Shown one piece after another: positions 45,170-55,206 of a DNA stretch of 64,000 nt (position 1 is its first letter; every line of letters starts with the position of its first letter). This stretch comes from CANLBN01 sp034111645 (GTDB lineage: Bacteria; Pseudomonadota; Gammaproteobacteria; Pseudomonadales; Cellvibrionaceae), in assembly GCA_034111645.1 (NCBI GenBank), contig JAWUWW010000048.1:12276-76275 (forward strand), given 5' to 3'. Position numbers and translations under genes: made by a program. A model generated the notes under the pieces. It was not told the origin of the DNA and ran no database searches. It worked only from the letters and a program-made list of their open reading frames with translations.

Positions 45170-45763
45170 ATGCTCGACATACTAGCAGCTGCTACCATGC
45201 TGTTTTTAATTATGGACCCGCTAGGTAATTTACCCATTTACATGTCTGTACTGAAAACGATAGAGCCAAAGCGTCGGCAAATTATTATTTTCCGAGAGTT
45301 ACTTGTCGCACTAATTATTTTGATGATTTTCTTGCACAGCGGTCAAGCCTTATTGGATTTTTTAAAGATAGAGCAGGAAACTGTCAGTATTGCTGGAGGA
45401 ATTATCTTGTTCTTGATTGCACTGCGAATGATTTTTCCTCAACCTGGTGGTGTAATGTCCTTACCCTCAGGTGAAGAGCCGTTTATTGTCCCGCTAGCGA
45501 TTCCTTTAATTGCTGGCCCATCGACAATGGCTTCACTTATTTTATTGTCGAATCAAGAACCTAACAAAATGACTGAGTGGAGCATTGCTTTATTTGCTGC
45601 ATGGGCTGCGACGGCACTTATTTTATCTTTCTCAAATGGTTTTCACCGTATTTTAGGCGAGAAGGGTTTAAATGCGGTTGAGCGATTAATGGGAATGATT
45701 CTAGTGATGATAGCCATCCAAATGTTCCTTAATGGCATTTCTGCCTATATAAAGACTATCTGA
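45170..45763 (+). CDS. MarC-family integral membrane protein (UPF0056, YhgN-like)
   Basis: A 197-residue protein with six hydrophobic segments. Family marks are FLIMDPLGNLPIYMSVL near 13-29, the GGIILFLIALRMIFP segment near 78-92 and VPLAIPLIAGPSTMASLILLS near 107-127. The function of MarC proteins is unresolved; the old link to multiple antibiotic resistance was not upheld. It has an AAAGAG ribosome site and is 30 bases from truD. Confidence 0.9.
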   Translation: MLDILAAATMLFLIMDPLGNLPIYMSVLKTIEPKRRQIIIFRELLVALIILMIFLHSGQALLDFLKIEQETVSIAGGIILFLIALRMIFPQPGGVMSLPSGEEPFIVPLAIPLIAGPSTMASLILLSNQEPNKMTEWSIALFAAWAATALILSFSNGFHRILGEKGLNAVERLMGMILVMIAIQMFLNGISAYIKTI

Positions 45764-45793
45764 ATTTAATATTCACTTTCTATTAGGGGCGCA

Positions 45794-46981
45794 TTGCGTC
45801 TTATTGTCGTATCTATGAAATCACCTTCTGAATCAAATACTCAACCTGACGTTCAAGCTGCTTTTGAACCCGATTCTTTGTCTCATTCAAAGAGTAACGC
45901 CAGATTGTCTCAAGATTTTCCAACGGTTTATCCGAGCCTTAATATCGCAGGTCAATTTCGATCGCTGCCAGAAGATTTTATTGTCCATGAGAACTTAGGT
46001 TTTAGTCCTGCCGGAGACGGCGAGCACTGCCTGATTCATATCGAAAAGATTGGTCAAAATACTCATTGGGTAGCCGAGCAGTTGGCGATTCTTTTAAACG
46101 TCGATAAAAAAGCGATAGGTTACTGTGGTCGTAAAGATAGGCATGCAGTAACCCGGCAGTGGCTGAGTATTTATGACCCGCATCGAAAGGTAGATTTTGC
46201 TAGTGATATTAACCAGCCTATTGATATAGAGGGTGTTCGGCTTCTAGAAAGTACTAGGCATAGTCATAAATTAAGGCCCGGTGATCATCAAAGTAATCAT
46301 TTTTGTATTCGCCTGCGAAATGTAAAACAACATAGCGCAAGCAATATTGATTGCGCTAATGACAATGCTGGTAAAAGTGCAGAGGCTAGCGAACAATTAT
46401 TAGACGAGAGCCAAAAATTACAAATTATTAGTGCTATTAAGCAGCGTTTTAGTCTTGGTCTACCTAATTATTTTGGTTCTCAACGTTTCGGTCGCGATGG
46501 TAATAATATTGTTGTCGCTGCCAATTGGTTTGAAAACAAACAACTACCTCCTAGAAAACAAAAATCAATCATTATGTCTGCAGCCAGATCATATTTATTT
46601 AATAAAGTATTAGCGCTGCGTGTAGAACAACAGTGTTGGGCAAGCGCAATTGACGGGGATGTACTCATCAATGATTGTCCCACGGCTCCTTTATGGGGTA
46701 GAGGGCGGCTAGCTAGCCAAGCTCAAGCTTTAGATCTCGAAACATTAGCTCTTGAGGGGCTAAATGCCTGGTGTCATGGACTTGAGCATTGTGGTTTGAA
46801 GCAAGAGCGTCGAGCCACTGTTTTACATCCTACTAATTTTGATGTTAATTTTGAAAATGACGATCTCGTTGTTGTGTTCGATTTGATTTCTGGTGCTTTC
46901 GCAACGTCTATTTTGGCAGAAATATGTTCTTTGCAAACCTCTAATGGCGCTACATTAGATAATTCAATAAAAAACACCTAA
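45794..46981 (+). CDS. truD: tRNA pseudouridine(13) synthase TruD
   Basis: TruD converts U13 of tRNA-Glu to pseudouridine. The catalytic block appears as YCGRKDRHAVTRQWLS near residues 115-130 with Asp at the K-D position; FRSLPEDFIVHE near 55-66 is the family start and LPNYFGSQRFGRDGNN near 222-237 is the second signature. The product is 395 aa, longer than E. coli TruD (349), because of an N-terminal 50-residue tail and an acidic insert near 178-210. TTG 45794 has AGGGG close by (4-base spacing); ATG 45815 has no ribosome site, so the start is uncertain. Confidence 0.93.
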   Translation: MRLIVVSMKSPSESNTQPDVQAAFEPDSLSHSKSNARLSQDFPTVYPSLNIAGQFRSLPEDFIVHENLGFSPAGDGEHCLIHIEKIGQNTHWVAEQLAILLNVDKKAIGYCGRKDRHAVTRQWLSIYDPHRKVDFASDINQPIDIEGVRLLESTRHSHKLRPGDHQSNHFCIRLRNVKQHSASNIDCANDNAGKSAEASEQLLDESQKLQIISAIKQRFSLGLPNYFGSQRFGRDGNNIVVAANWFENKQLPPRKQKSIIMSAARSYLFNKVLALRVEQQCWASAIDGDVLINDCPTAPLWGRGRLASQAQALDLETLALEGLNAWCHGLEHCGLKQERRATVLHPTNFDVNFENDDLVVVFDLISGAFATSILAEICSLQTSNGATLDNSIKNT

Positions 46982-47057
46982 AATCGAGTCTGAGATCGTA
47001 AATGTTATAAGTTTGGCAAATATCATAAAAAGCTACTAGACAGGAAACAACATCTCA

Positions 47058-47465
47058 ATGATTAAAAAAATTGCGATAACAACGTTAAATCAAGGCTTGC
47101 ACGCAATTACTGATAATATTAAAAAGGTTGTGAATACAGCTAATATCGGCGAGGGCTTATGTACGCTTTATATGCCTCACACCTCTGCCAGCTTATTAAT
47201 TCAAGAAAACTATGATCCAAGTGCACAAGCTGATTTAGAGTCATGGATGAACCGCTTAGTGCCAGAAAATGATCCGCTTTACACGCATACGCTTGAGGGA
47301 GCTGATGATATGCCAGCGCATATAAAAGCTAGCCTAACGGCTGTGACATTATCTATTCCATTTATTAATGGCGCACTAATGCTTGGTACTTGGCAGGGTA
47401 TTTACTTATGGGAGCATAGGAAGGCTGGATCAATTAGACAGATTATTATTCACTTATCGCCATAA
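47058..47465 (+). CDS. YjbQ-family protein (UPF0047)
   Basis: A 135-residue cytoplasmic protein of the YjbQ family, some members of which show weak thiamine-phosphate synthase activity. Typical features are GLCTLYMPHTSASLLIQENYDP near 34-55, an HTLEGADDMPAHIKASL segment near 78-94 with conserved His residues, and LGTWQGIYLWEHR near 113-125. The physiological role is not firmly known. An AGGAAA ribosome site precedes ATG 47058. Confidence 0.9.
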   Translation: MIKKIAITTLNQGLHAITDNIKKVVNTANIGEGLCTLYMPHTSASLLIQENYDPSAQADLESWMNRLVPENDPLYTHTLEGADDMPAHIKASLTAVTLSIPFINGALMLGTWQGIYLWEHRKAGSIRQIIIHLSP

Positions 47466-47624
47466 AAGCGCTAATTAAGCGTATAAATAATTGTCGATCA
47501 GAAACTTTTTAAATTATTTGTGCTCTAGTTAAGTCATTGTTCATGCATCTGCTTGCAAGCATCGTTATAATGCCAACGCTTTTCATTAGAGTAAATTAGC
47601 CTTTTTATAAGAGTCAATGAATCT

Positions 47625-48185
47625 ATGCCCATTAATAAATGTTTTTCCCCGCTACTCAAAAGTATTCTGATTACCTTTTTTGTGCTGATGTCGTTGTCAC
47701 AAGCAGCTTCAGCCGCCGTTGATATTTTTGAGTTCGATACGGACTCTCAACGCGAACGTTACCATGCATTAAATGAGGTGTTACGCTGCCCAAAATGTCA
47801 AAATCAAAATTTGGCAGGTTCTAATTCGCAAATTTCTGAAGACCTGCGTCGAGAGCTGCATCGATTATTGATAGAAGGTAAATCAGACAAAGAAATTAAA
47901 GAGTTTATGGTTGCGCGTTATGGTGATTTTGTACTCTATAAAACACCTCTTAAATCGACGACTCTCGCGCTTTGGTTAATTCCTGTTGCATTAATCTTAG
48001 GCGGCGCTATCGCATTGTTAATGATTGTTAGGCAGCGCACAAAAGTAGCTATTGAGACAACTAATAATAGTCTGTCAGATGAAGAGCAACAGCAATTAGA
48101 TGAGCTATTAAAAAAGACTTTAGTAGCAGAGGCTGTGCCCGCCGAAAATGAAACTGCTGTCAATAAAGATTCGCCAGCAAATTAA
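47625..48185 (+). CDS. ccmH: Cytochrome c maturation protein CcmH
   Basis: A 186-residue membrane-anchored thiol protein that prepares apocytochrome c for haem ligation. After a signal peptide (SILITFFVLMSLSQAASA) comes the redox motif L-R-C-P-K-C-Q near residues 52-58, the helical domain with ISEDLRREL and KEFMVARYGDFVLYKTP, and one C-terminal membrane helix (LALWLIPVALILGGAIALLMI). A poorly conserved acidic tail follows. It pairs with ccmI 88 bases on. The rest of the ccm operon (ccmABCDEFG) is not in the window. Confidence 0.92.
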   Translation: MPINKCFSPLLKSILITFFVLMSLSQAASAAVDIFEFDTDSQRERYHALNEVLRCPKCQNQNLAGSNSQISEDLRRELHRLLIEGKSDKEIKEFMVARYGDFVLYKTPLKSTTLALWLIPVALILGGAIALLMIVRQRTKVAIETTNNSLSDEEQQQLDELLKKTLVAEAVPAENETAVNKDSPAN

Positions 48186-48273
48186 AAGCCATGGACTAAT
48201 AAGGCTCTAGTAATAGTTATAAAACTGAAACTTGTAATATTAAAACGACAAACAAAAAAGAGAAAAAAGCATA

Positions 48274-49683
48274 ATGACAACACTCTATATCGGCTCTATT
48301 ATTCTTGTGATTTTAGGGATTGTTTTTTCACTTTGGCCTTATATTAATTATCGTCTTTTTAATCGTATCGATGACACCACAGAAATCACTGAGCGCGGAG
48401 CAGTAAATGTCTCGCTTTATCGCGATCACTTAGCTGATCTTGATGCGTCCCTCAAAATGGGCTCAATTGACCAAGACCAATATGAGCAGTTAAAAAACGA
48501 GTTAGAGCGCAACTTAATCGAAGATAGTCATGTCAGCCGAATTAATAGTGTTAAGGGTCAAGGTGGTTCAAGTGCTAGTAATGTTAGCAACAATGTTGAT
48601 GCCAGCAGCAACGATAATAAGCTTAAATCTAGGGTTCATATTCCGATTTTTTTGAGTTTTATTGTATTGCTTCCGCTTGCTGGAGTTGGTTTATACCAAC
48701 ATTTGGGAAATGCAGATGCGGTTATGCTCGAGGCAAAACTTGCGCGGCAAGCCCAGCTTCAGGAGCAGTTAGCCATCTCTAACGATCCCGAAAAGCTAGT
48801 TGTCGAGTTGCGACAATTAGGTCGGGAGATTGTTGATGGATTGGTTGAACGCGTAGCAACTAGGAAGGTAGATTTAGATACTAGAGTTTTACTGGCAAGA
48901 AATGCAGTGAACATTGGAGATTACGCAACGGCTATCGATAATTTTCAGGCGGTGTTAGATGCACAGCCACAAGCACCTCAGGTAATGGTTGAGCTTGCTC
49001 AAGCTATTTTTATCAATGAAAATAATAATGCTATACCTATTGTCGGTGCTTTGGCAGAGCAAGCGTTGTCGATGCAGCCCGATAATGTTATGGGTTTAGG
49101 CCTGTTAGGTATTTCACGTTTCCAGGCTGGTGAGTATCGACAAGCTATAGATGCTTGGGAGCGAGCAATTGATATTTATCCTCCGGGCTCACAAAATGGC
49201 TTGGCTTTGCAAAATGGCGTCGAACAAGCAAGACAGCGATTAGTGGCTAGCGGACTAGATAGTGATAAGCAAGAGAATGAGCAAGAAGTAGTAGCAGAGA
49301 ATGAAGTTGACAACTCGAAGGCAATCAATGCCTCACTTAGTGTTGATGTTTCTTTGGCAAGTAATGTCCCTTTTAAACCTGATCAGATTGTATTTATTTA
49401 TGCGCGGGCTTGGCAGGGCGCTAAGTTACCGTTAGCGATTACACGTGTATTAGCCTCCCAATTACCCATAAGCGTTGAGCTTGATGACACTATGGCTATG
49501 GCGCCACAATTCAATTTGAGCAGTGCAAAAGCTGTTCAATTGGTTGCTAGAATATCAGTAACGGGTAATCCGATTGCAGCTGAAGGCGACTGGGAAGCTG
49601 TATCAGGGCCCATTCAACTTAGATCGGATCAAGTGTCAACATTTACGCTAGAAATATCAGAACCCTACACTGCGTCTAATTAA
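48274..49683 (+). CDS. ccmI: Cytochrome c maturation protein CcmI
   Basis: A 469-residue apocytochrome chaperone. Two N-terminal membrane helices (residues 3-22 and about 124-140) frame a leucine-zipper-like cytoplasmic loop with VNVSLYRDHLADLDASLKMG. The periplasmic part has TPR-like repeats (about 205-310) and a C-terminal domain with FKPDQIVFIYARAWQGAKLPLA near 365-386. This is the fused single-chain CcmI layout common in Pseudomonas-like bacteria. It is the last gene before a 510-base gap. Confidence 0.87.
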   Translation: MTTLYIGSIILVILGIVFSLWPYINYRLFNRIDDTTEITERGAVNVSLYRDHLADLDASLKMGSIDQDQYEQLKNELERNLIEDSHVSRINSVKGQGGSSASNVSNNVDASSNDNKLKSRVHIPIFLSFIVLLPLAGVGLYQHLGNADAVMLEAKLARQAQLQEQLAISNDPEKLVVELRQLGREIVDGLVERVATRKVDLDTRVLLARNAVNIGDYATAIDNFQAVLDAQPQAPQVMVELAQAIFINENNNAIPIVGALAEQALSMQPDNVMGLGLLGISRFQAGEYRQAIDAWERAIDIYPPGSQNGLALQNGVEQARQRLVASGLDSDKQENEQEVVAENEVDNSKAINASLSVDVSLASNVPFKPDQIVFIYARAWQGAKLPLAITRVLASQLPISVELDDTMAMAPQFNLSSAKAVQLVARISVTGNPIAAEGDWEAVSGPIQLRSDQVSTFTLEISEPYTASN

Positions 49684-50192
49684 GGCAATTAAGAATTCAG
49701 AGTTTTCATGAAACAGCCAAGAGATTTGTATTTGCTCACTTATTTATGAGCCATGTTAATCATTAAGTTAAGCGCTAATTGTAAAGTTTCGCAGCTAATG
49801 ATGACTTGAATTTACAAAGCGTTATGTTTGTTAATGCGGCATCGTCTTAAATAATAAGCCCTTAATTTTATAGTATCCTTGTAATGGCATATCTAACCAA
49901 TCTGGGCCTAAAATATTGTCCGATTGCTTAACCTAAGCACTACAAATATCTACTAACAAAAAATAATGTCCATTTAGCCACTAAACTAGAATTGCTTACT
50001 GTAATACGCAAGTGTTCTGTGTAAAATTAGAGTTTTTTGTTGTAGTTCTATTATTGCTATGTCTGATAAAGATTTATCGGGCTAGATATTAACCCAACGT
50101 TAAAATCGTTTTTCAACAGTTGCTAAAAATTATAAAATATTGCTTTTAAAATAGGCTTGATAAGGAATTTGATCAATGTGGATAGTCATTAA
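49684..50192. other. 510-base gap before smc
   Basis: No gene found. The right part should carry the promoter for the smc-zipA-ligA row. Composition is AT-rich with no clear palindrome or terminator hairpin past ccmI. Confidence 0.4.
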
Positions 50193-53100
50193 ATGCGTTT
50201 AAAACATATCAAGCTAGCGGGCTTTAAATCCTTTGTTGATCCTACAACAGTATCTTTTCCTAGCAACTTATGCGCGGTTGTTGGTCCTAATGGTTGTGGT
50301 AAATCAAACATCATCGATGCTGTGCGCTGGGTCATGGGTGAGTCATCCGCCAAAAACCTACGTGGCGAGTCGATGACTGATGTTATTTTTAATGGCTCTA
50401 ATAGTCGTAAGCCTGTTGGTCAGGCGTCCATTGATCTAGTTTTTGATAATAGTGACGGTACTTTAAAAGGCGAATATGCGAGCTTTAGCGAAATATCAAT
50501 TCGTCGTAAGGTCACGCGAGACGCTCAAAATATTTATTATCTAAACGGCACTAAGTGTCGCCGACGCGATATTGTCGATATCTTTTTAGGTACAGGTTTA
50601 GGGCCAAGAAGTTATTCGATTATCGAACAGGGTATGATTTCGCGTTTGATTGAGTCAAAGCCCGAAGAGCTGCGTGTATATATCGAAGAAGCTGCAGGAA
50701 TTTCAAAGTATAAAGAACGTCGTCGCGATACCGAAAATAGGATGCGTCGCACTAAAGAAAACCTAGAGCGCTTAAGCGATATCCGCGAAGAGCTAGAGCG
50801 TCAGTTATCACGTCTTGAGCGCCAGGCTAAGTCCGCAGAGAAGTACACCGAATTCAAAAAAGAAGAGCGTGAAATAAAAGCGCAGCTAAACACACTACGC
50901 TATCGCTTATTAGATGAAGAAGCTAAAGAGCAGCAGCGTGATATCTCGAAGCGCGAACTCAATATTGAAGCTTTTGTGACTGAGCGTGTCAGCCATGATA
51001 CGGCGATAGAAAAGCATCGCTCAGAATATTCTGAACAGGGTGATATTTTTAATGAGATACAAGGGCGCTTTTATGGCCTTGGTAACGAGATAGCTCGCAT
51101 AGAACAAAGTATTCAGCACGTTCAGGAGCGCAGTCGTCAACTTCAAAGCGATCTCGCTCAGGTTGAAAGTGATAGCCAAATGACGGCTACGTTGCTTGAT
51201 ACAGACCAGCAAAAAATTGAAAATTGGCAAATAGAGCTGGTAGAAATTGAGCCTGAATTAGAATTATTGCAATCAGCAGAGACTGATTCGGGGTCTGATT
51301 TGCTCGAAGCCGAAGAGAATATGCACATCTGGCAACAACAATGGGATGAATTTAACCAAAGTGCCGCAGAGCCTCGCCATCGTGCAGAAGTTGAGCAATC
51401 GCGTATACAGCATCTTGAGCAAGTACAAACAAGATTACTAGAGCGCATCGAGCGCCTAAAGGCTGAATCAAATGAAATTCACGAAGTTGAAGAATCTGAA
51501 GACATTCAATTACTAAAAGAAACACTCAGTGAACTCGTCTTAGCGCGTGAAGAGACAGAAGAAAAAGTTGCAGCCGTGGTAGAGACTATTTCAACTAATC
51601 GCGAAGCAAGTATTGCTGCAGAAGAGTCTCTTAATGAGCAGCGCAGTCAATTACAAAAGCTACGTGGTCGACATGCTTCACTAGAAGCGCTGCAACAAGC
51701 AGCTGTCTCAGGCGGGCGCAAGTTAGATGATTGGCTGACGGTGCAATCGCTCGATGACAGGCCACGATTATTGTCACAACTCACCGTCGATGCGCAGTGG
51801 CAAAAATCTGTCGAAATGGTGTTAGGCGATGCGCTGCAAGCCGTCTGTGTCGATGGTATTGATGCCGTAGCCAATGTTTTACAGTCTTTAGAACAAGGCA
51901 GTTTAGTATTGCTCGATACAAGCTCTAAGGTTTCTGCAAGTTCTAATACAAACTATGTGAGTTTGGCTGAAAAGGTTTCTGGTCAAACGGATATAAGTGG
52001 TCTGTTGAACGGTATTTATATTGCCGAAGATTTAGCCTCTGCATTATCTATGCGACAACAACTTGATGTGAATGAATCAGTGATCACCCCTGATGGGATA
52101 TGGTTAAGTAGTTCATGGTTGCGGGTTAAACGTGAGGCTGACAGTGAGGCGAGCGTATTTGCTCGACAACAAGAACTTGAGTCTACAGCAGTTGCTATAG
52201 AGCAGCTAGATACCAGCGTCGAAGCGCTTGCACAATCATTAAGCCAACACAGAGAATCCGTAAAGCTAGCTGAGGCTGCGCGCGAGTCGCTGAGGATAGA
52301 GCTCGATGAGAAGAATCGCTATTACCATGAGCAGCAATCTAAAATTAGTAGCGTTCAACTACGCATCGAAGCAGACAGCCAACGTCGTCAAAAAATTGCA
52401 GAAGATGTTGCCGAAGCTAAAGGACAAATGGATGTTGAACGAGAAAATTTATCACAGTCGCGCCTAATATTAAGAGAGGCAATTGCCTCAATGGAGGCAG
52501 ATACCGACCAAAAAGAAGCGCTACTTAATCGCAGAGATGATATACGAGGTCGCCTAGAGTCGAGTCGTCAGCGCGCGCGCCACGATAAAGATACCTTGCA
52601 TGCATTAGCGATGCGTCATCAGTCAATCAAAACGCAATTGCAATCGATTATGGCAAGCACGCAACGCCTAGAAGAGCAAAAAACTCGTCTTGTTCAACGC
52701 CGAGAACAATTGTTATCAACAATAGGCGATGGCGATGATCCCACAGAAGATCATCGGCTTGAGTTAGAGGCTCTATTAGAAAAACGCCTAAATGTTGAAG
52801 AAGAATTGACAACTGCGCGTCGTCAAGTCGAAGTCGTTGAGCAACAACTGAAAGATTCTGAGCAAGGACGCGCACGCGTTGAAAACGAATTGCAATCATT
52901 ACGTGGATTACTAACAGAGCAACGTTTAGCGGCACAAACTGTTCTAGTGAAGCGTGAGACAATTGCTAAGCAGTTGCTAGAAGATGGCAATGATTTAGAG
53001 ATCTTGTTGTCAGCGCTTCCTGCTGATGCATCAGCCGCTCCATTTGAAGAAGAATTAGAGCTTATTCACAATCGTATTACTCGGCTTGGGCCTATTAATT

Positions 53101-53699
53101 TGGCAGCTATTGATGAATATAAAATAGAGTCTGAGCGAAAAAATTACCTCGATACTCAAGATGCAGATTTACGTGAGGCGCTGGATACACTCGAAAATGC
53201 GATACTTAAGATAGACAAAGAGACTCGGACGCGATTTAAAGAAACCTTTGATGCTGTTAATAAAGGCCTCCAAGAGCTATTCCCAAAAGTTTTTGGAGGC
53301 GGTCATGCCTACCTTGAGCTTACGGGTGACGATTTATTAGACACTGGCGTGACGATTATGGCGAGGCCACCAGGAAAGAGAAACAGCACGATTCATTTGC
53401 TCTCAGGTGGTGAGAAAGCACTAACGGCAATTGCACTGGTGTTTTCCATCTTTCGTCTTAATCCAGCGCCTTTTTGTATGCGTGATGAGGTAGACGCGCC
53501 ATTAGATGATGCTAACGTTGGGCGCTATGCGAAGCTTGTTCAAGAAATGGCAGAGCATGTACAATTTATTTATATAACGCATAACAAGATTGCTATGGAA
53601 ATGGCGCAGCAGTTAATGGGTGTTACTATGCACGAGGCGGGAGTTTCTCGTATGGTAACAGTCGATGTAGCGGAAGCGGCTGAACTTGCCGCGTTATAG
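50193..53699 (+). CDS. smc: Chromosome segregation protein SMC
   Basis: A 1168-residue SMC ATPase that compacts and segregates chromosomes. Walker A is GPNGCGKS at 31-38. Long coiled coils (about 165-500 and 680-970) flank a hinge at about 515-665. The ABC signature LLSGGEKALTAIAL precedes a Walker B reading P-F-C-M-R-D-E-V-D-A-P, with Arg1097 where the family normally has a hydrophobic residue (usually Leu). The D-loop APLDDANVGRY is normal. zipA and ligA follow on the same strand. The absence of a nearby scpAB is usual for this locus. Confidence 0.95.
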   Translation: MRLKHIKLAGFKSFVDPTTVSFPSNLCAVVGPNGCGKSNIIDAVRWVMGESSAKNLRGESMTDVIFNGSNSRKPVGQASIDLVFDNSDGTLKGEYASFSEISIRRKVTRDAQNIYYLNGTKCRRRDIVDIFLGTGLGPRSYSIIEQGMISRLIESKPEELRVYIEEAAGISKYKERRRDTENRMRRTKENLERLSDIREELERQLSRLERQAKSAEKYTEFKKEEREIKAQLNTLRYRLLDEEAKEQQRDISKRELNIEAFVTERVSHDTAIEKHRSEYSEQGDIFNEIQGRFYGLGNEIARIEQSIQHVQERSRQLQSDLAQVESDSQMTATLLDTDQQKIENWQIELVEIEPELELLQSAETDSGSDLLEAEENMHIWQQQWDEFNQSAAEPRHRAEVEQSRIQHLEQVQTRLLERIERLKAESNEIHEVEESEDIQLLKETLSELVLAREETEEKVAAVVETISTNREASIAAEESLNEQRSQLQKLRGRHASLEALQQAAVSGGRKLDDWLTVQSLDDRPRLLSQLTVDAQWQKSVEMVLGDALQAVCVDGIDAVANVLQSLEQGSLVLLDTSSKVSASSNTNYVSLAEKVSGQTDISGLLNGIYIAEDLASALSMRQQLDVNESVITPDGIWLSSSWLRVKREADSEASVFARQQELESTAVAIEQLDTSVEALAQSLSQHRESVKLAEAARESLRIELDEKNRYYHEQQSKISSVQLRIEADSQRRQKIAEDVAEAKGQMDVERENLSQSRLILREAIASMEADTDQKEALLNRRDDIRGRLESSRQRARHDKDTLHALAMRHQSIKTQLQSIMASTQRLEEQKTRLVQRREQLLSTIGDGDDPTEDHRLELEALLEKRLNVEEELTTARRQVEVVEQQLKDSEQGRARVENELQSLRGLLTEQRLAAQTVLVKRETIAKQLLEDGNDLEILLSALPADASAAPFEEELELIHNRITRLGPINLAAIDEYKIESERKNYLDTQDADLREALDTLENAILKIDKETRTRFKETFDAVNKGLQELFPKVFGGGHAYLELTGDDLLDTGVTIMARPPGKRNSTIHLLSGGEKALTAIALVFSIFRLNPAPFCMRDEVDAPLDDANVGRYAKLVQEMAEHVQFIYITHNKIAMEMAQQLMGVTMHEAGVSRMVTVDVAEAAELAAL

Positions 53700-53770
53700 A
53701 TGATTTATGGCGTTATGCACAAAACATAAAATACGATAAAATTACATTTTGACACAAAGATAAACAGAAT

Positions 53771-55204
53771 ATGGATCAGCATTTGTTAACTATTATCATC
53801 GTTGTCATACTCATTGTGGGTATTATATTTGATGGCGTTCGACGCATGCGTAAAGCACGCTACGACTCGCTGCAGATGCAATTAAAGACAACAAAGAAAA
53901 AAGCTAATGAGGAAAGTGATTCACCTAAGCACAAGAAAGGCTATGGCAGCGAATTTCCAAATGGTGGAGCAAGAGTCAGTAACAGAACGATAGATCCTGA
54001 GCGCATCAAAGAAGTTCGTAACAAATATAACTTTGGCTCGGATATGTCATCTTGGCGAGAGCGCGTTGTTGAAAAAATAGCAGAGCATAGGGGTAAATTA
54101 CATGACGATGATCATCGGCCAGAAAATCGTATAGAGCCCTCTTTCGAGGCTGACCCATTGATGGATGACACTAATTCTCGGCATAAATTCGATATTGATG
54201 AAGACTTAGATCTCACTGAAATAGATTACTCTTCTGACAGAGATTATTCTGCCATTGATGAGGAAGATAATGCATCTTTCGATACTGATATCGATAGTGA
54301 TGATGATGAAATATTTGATTATGAGCTTTATGATAAAGCTGAAGAGGCTCTTGAAGATTATCTAGAAGAATGTAAAAAACCTTTAGTTCGTATCGAAACT
54401 AAAACTGCCGAAGTGACTAAAACAAAAGTTGAGGACCACAACGCCACGGTTAAATCTACCGGAAAATCCACTAGTGAAGATATTAGCGATAAAGAGTCTA
54501 AAATTGAAAAGCCAAAAATTAATAAAGACTCTGTAGCCAAACCCGTTCAAGTCAGCCTAAATTTGGATGATTCAGTGCCAATGCTTATGGATACTTTTGA
54601 TGATAAACGGGCTGATTCAGCTCTCGCGAAAAAATCATTAAATCCCTTTTCTAAACAGCCACAAGCTAAAAATAGTGCATATAATTCGGGCTCTAATATT
54701 GGTAATACTGGCGCCAGTAAAAGCCAGGTTAACACTGCCAACAAAGCAACCTCATCTACTTTATCAATCCCCGAGGAGGTGCTCGTTATCCATGTCCGCG
54801 CTTCAGCAGATAACGTTTTTTATGGAAATGATCTTTTAGAGTTAATACTTGAACATGGCCTCCGTTATGGTGCGATGAATATCTTTCATCGTCATTCGGG
54901 TGAGGATGGGGAAGGGCCTATTTTGTTTAGCCTCTCAAATATGGTAAAGCCTGGCATTTTTGATCTGCATACCTTTGAAGAATTTACCACTGTAGGTGTT
55001 AGCCTGTTTTTAGCATTGCCTGTTGAGACAGGTAGCTACATGGAGGCATTCGAGTCTATGCTTGCGACGGCAAAAGGTATTGCTAAACAACTTGACGGCG
55101 AATTAAAAGATGAAAATAGAAGTGTGTTAACCGGCCAAACTATAGAGCATTATCGTGAACGTATTCGGGATTTCTCAAGACGCCAACGGTTAGAAAAGCG
55201 ATAG
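53771..55204 (+). CDS. zipA: Cell division protein ZipA
   Basis: ZipA anchors FtsZ to the inner membrane at the division site. The 477-residue protein has one N-terminal membrane helix (LLTIIIVVILIVGIIFDGV, 5-23) followed by a basic stretch, a very long acidic linker (about 100-330) and the FtsZ-binding domain from about residue 335 (EEVLVIHVRASADNVFYG, GAMNIFHRH, MVKPGIFDLHTFEEFTTVGVSLF). The linker is longer than in E. coli (328 aa total), with D/E-rich and S/T/K-rich parts. It starts 71 bases after smc and ends 2 bases before ligA. Confidence 0.93.
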   Translation: MDQHLLTIIIVVILIVGIIFDGVRRMRKARYDSLQMQLKTTKKKANEESDSPKHKKGYGSEFPNGGARVSNRTIDPERIKEVRNKYNFGSDMSSWRERVVEKIAEHRGKLHDDDHRPENRIEPSFEADPLMDDTNSRHKFDIDEDLDLTEIDYSSDRDYSAIDEEDNASFDTDIDSDDDEIFDYELYDKAEEALEDYLEECKKPLVRIETKTAEVTKTKVEDHNATVKSTGKSTSEDISDKESKIEKPKINKDSVAKPVQVSLNLDDSVPMLMDTFDDKRADSALAKKSLNPFSKQPQAKNSAYNSGSNIGNTGASKSQVNTANKATSSTLSIPEEVLVIHVRASADNVFYGNDLLELILEHGLRYGAMNIFHRHSGEDGEGPILFSLSNMVKPGIFDLHTFEEFTTVGVSLFLALPVETGSYMEAFESMLATAKGIAKQLDGELKDENRSVLTGQTIEHYRERIRDFSRRQRLEKR

Positions 55205-55206
55205 TT

